Below, one piece after another: positions 21,354 to 22,789 of a stretch of DNA of 22,789 nt. The translations under genes and the position numbers were made by a program. Below the pieces are notes generated by a model. That model was not told the DNA's origin. It did not search any database and saw nothing but the letters and a program-made list of their open reading frames with translations. The stretch spans positions 1 to 22,789 of the forward strand of contig DAOTUC010000376.1 of assembly GCA_034437315.1 (NCBI GenBank). Direction: 5' to 3'. How positions within the stretch are numbered: the stretch's first letter is position 1; each line of letters starts with the position of its first letter. This DNA is from DSAR01 sp034437315 (GTDB lineage: Bacteria; Chloroflexota; Anaerolineae; B4-G1).

Positions 21354-22472
21354 GTGGAACAGAGCAATACTGATCGCCTGGCTTTAATAGATGGCTCGCG
21401 CCTGATGGTCGAGGCTTGTGTGCAAGGGGGAGCTAACTCATACGTTGGATATCCGATCACCCCGGCCAACTACCTCTATGCTTACAGTAGTCGTCGTTTT
21501 CCGATGGTCCTGTCCGCGCCAGATGAGATCACTACACTCCAGTGGATGGCTGGCCTCTCGGCCAGGGGGCGTCTTCCCATGACTGCCACCTCTTTTGCAG
21601 GATTTGCCTTGATGATAGAATCGATCAATATGGCATTTATGATGGAACTTCCCATGCTGATCGTTCTAGTTCAGCGATTGGGCCCATCCACCGGATCAGC
21701 CACTGTCGGCGCACAGGGGGACCTTTTACTCCTGCGGGGGATGATCTCGGGAGGGTATAACGTACCGGTTCTTTGTGTCCCTGACATAGAGGGATGTTGG
21801 AAACTTCCGCCGGTATGCCTGCAAATAGCGGTCGATCTTCGTACCCCGGTAGTGCTTCTGACCTCCAAGGAGATGATCATGACCCAGCGCAGCCTGGATC
21901 TCGATCGTCTGGGGGCCATTGAGCCGGTTGAGCGACCACATTATGACGGGCGGCTTCCCTATGCCTCTTACGCGGTGGGCGACACGCTCGCGCCGGATTT
22001 CCTACCTGTCGGCAATGATCAATGTCAGGTTAGGTTGACCGCCTCGACTCACAACGCTGAGGGAATTGTTCTCTCCACTGCCCCAGAGGGCCTGGCGAAC
22101 TCGAGACGGCTACAGTCGAAAATAGAAAGAGGTACCCCGACACGCTACCGCCTCGACGAAGAAGAGGGTGCGGAGACGTTGATCGTCACCTATGGGATCA
22201 CCACTGGGGCAGCTCGGGAGGCCGTTAACGAGATCAGGGCGCAGTCCATCCCCGTCTCCCTGCTGGAGATGGAGACCCTTCTTCCCATTCCCTCCACCTA
22301 CTACGATTTGCTCGATCGTTACCCGCGGGTCGTCGTGGCGGAGGAGAACATACAGGGACAGTTAGCCCACTTACTCTTCGGGCGCCGACTACCAGAGAAG
22401 ATCCGTCGCGTGAACAGTATGGGACGCATGGTGCGACCGGAGGAGATTGTCCAGGAGGCGGCAGGATCATGA
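21354..22472 (+). CDS. korA: 2-oxoacid:ferredoxin oxidoreductase, alpha subunit
   Basis: 372 residues. Cytoplasmic enzyme subunit that, with the beta subunit, oxidatively decarboxylates a 2-oxoacid to acyl-CoA and reduces ferredoxin, or runs in reverse. Motifs: GYPITPAN (32-39), the APDEIT segment with Glu58, TATSFAGFALM (77-87), and QRLGPSTGSATVGAQGDLL (107-125). C-terminal transketolase-like part ends in VVVAEENIQGQLA. No gamma domain is fused and none precedes it. Start: GTG at 21354, with GGGGAGGA just upstream. It overlaps the beta gene by ATGA. Less GC-rich than moeA. The substrate (2-oxoglutarate, branched-chain or pyruvate) is not decided by what is visible, so the symbol is tentative. 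Confidence 0.88.
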   Translation: MEQSNTDRLALIDGSRLMVEACVQGGANSYVGYPITPANYLYAYSSRRFPMVLSAPDEITTLQWMAGLSARGRLPMTATSFAGFALMIESINMAFMMELPMLIVLVQRLGPSTGSATVGAQGDLLLLRGMISGGYNVPVLCVPDIEGCWKLPPVCLQIAVDLRTPVVLLTSKEMIMTQRSLDLDRLGAIEPVERPHYDGRLPYASYAVGDTLAPDFLPVGNDQCQVRLTASTHNAEGIVLSTAPEGLANSRRLQSKIERGTPTRYRLDEEEGAETLIVTYGITTGAAREAVNEIRAQSIPVSLLEMETLLPIPSTYYDLLDRYPRVVVAEENIQGQLAHLLFGRRLPEKIRRVNSMGRMVRPEEIVQEAAGS

Positions 22473-22789
22473 GTGACTTCCTCGTAAGCACTGATTTACC
22501 CTACTGCAAGGGCTGCGGTCATCATCTGATCGTCCGGAATACCGTCAAGGCCCTGGAGGCGATGGACGCCGATCCATTGCGCGTGACGCTGGTCACCGAT
22601 ATTGGCTGCCAGGGCATTATTGATCGCTGCTTCGCGACCCACACGGTCCACGGCCTGCACGGGCGGTCCGTCGCCCTGGGCGCGGGGATCGCGATGGATC
22701 TCCCCGGCGAAGGGAAAGTGATCGTCTTTATCGGCGACGGCGGCGCGACGATCGGATTGCAGCATCTATTGGAAGCAGCGCGCTTAAAC
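22469..22789 (+). CDS. korB: 2-oxoacid:ferredoxin oxidoreductase, beta subunit (cut by window end)
   Basis: First 107 residues of the thiamine-diphosphate-binding subunit. PYCKGCGHH gives Cys13 and Cys16 and DIGCQG gives Cys47, the expected early ligands of the [4Fe-4S] cluster. THTVHGLHGRSVALGAGIAM (57-76) and FIGDGGATIGLQH (87-99), with GDGG at 89-92, form the thiamine-diphosphate site. The ATG overlaps the alpha stop (ATGA), so translation is coupled. The frame is still open at the last base; full-length proteins have about 280-300 residues. Confidence 0.92.
   Translation, partial: MSDFLVSTDLPYCKGCGHHLIVRNTVKALEAMDADPLRVTLVTDIGCQGIIDRCFATHTVHGLHGRSVALGAGIAMDLPGEGKVIVFIGDGGATIGLQHLLEAARLN

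Noticed and set aside
1..22789. CRISPR array
   Set aside because: No regularly spaced direct repeats with unique spacers; the repeats found are two-copy, tandem or inverted.

Overview
The window reads as chromosomal DNA of an uncultured, fairly GC-rich bacterium, most likely Chloroflexota (Anaerolineae-like). This placement is inference. It rests on the gene repertoire: a DUF2007 protein, a DUF192 protein, a PF04008 adenosine-specific kinase, LysM/M23 surface proteins, a split-type methylmalonyl-CoA mutase, a 2-oxoacid:ferredoxin oxidoreductase, and two long genes that look lineage-specific. No marker gene or rRNA is present to prove it.

Left third (1-8000), all on the minus strand, read from right to left: a HEAT-repeat protein overlapping a membrane-anchored gluzincin peptidase; then a tight run of a DEDDy exonuclease, a PflX-type radical SAM enzyme, an acylphosphatase and a membrane-anchored FecR-like protein with a duplicated unknown domain; then a LysM/SdrD-like surface protein under its own near-consensus promoter. 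Two copies of a 52-bp element that folds as RNA on the minus strand, with a U-tract, sit at 5679-5730 and 8325-8376.

Middle (8000-16340): a repeat island (8120-8516), a REC-GAF-PAS-HisKA_2 sensor kinase divergent from a stand-alone CheY-like receiver, then adenosine-specific kinase, DUF192 (apparent ATT start), LysM x3-M23 peptidase, a convergent DUF2007 gene, and a two-gene unit of unknown proteins with a clear promoter and terminator. A tRNA-Arg(TCT) with a good promoter follows.

Variable segment (16340-18242), directly downstream of the tRNA: a possible gene remnant, a run of hairpins, a 177-bp inverted-repeat element, a PhD/YefM-like protein overlapping a C39-like cysteine peptidase, a terminator, and a 71-bp repeat interrupted by a 123-bp MITE-like element with a perfect 9-bp target duplication. 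The uninterrupted form of that repeat is present at 8394-8464, so the insertion can be read directly.

Right end (18243-22789), plus strand: methylmalonyl-CoA mutase large subunit and MoeA, both markedly GC-rich, then 2-oxoacid:ferredoxin oxidoreductase alpha and a truncated beta subunit. This part is core metabolism: propionyl/succinyl-CoA interconversion, molybdenum cofactor synthesis and ferredoxin-linked oxoacid oxidation or synthesis.
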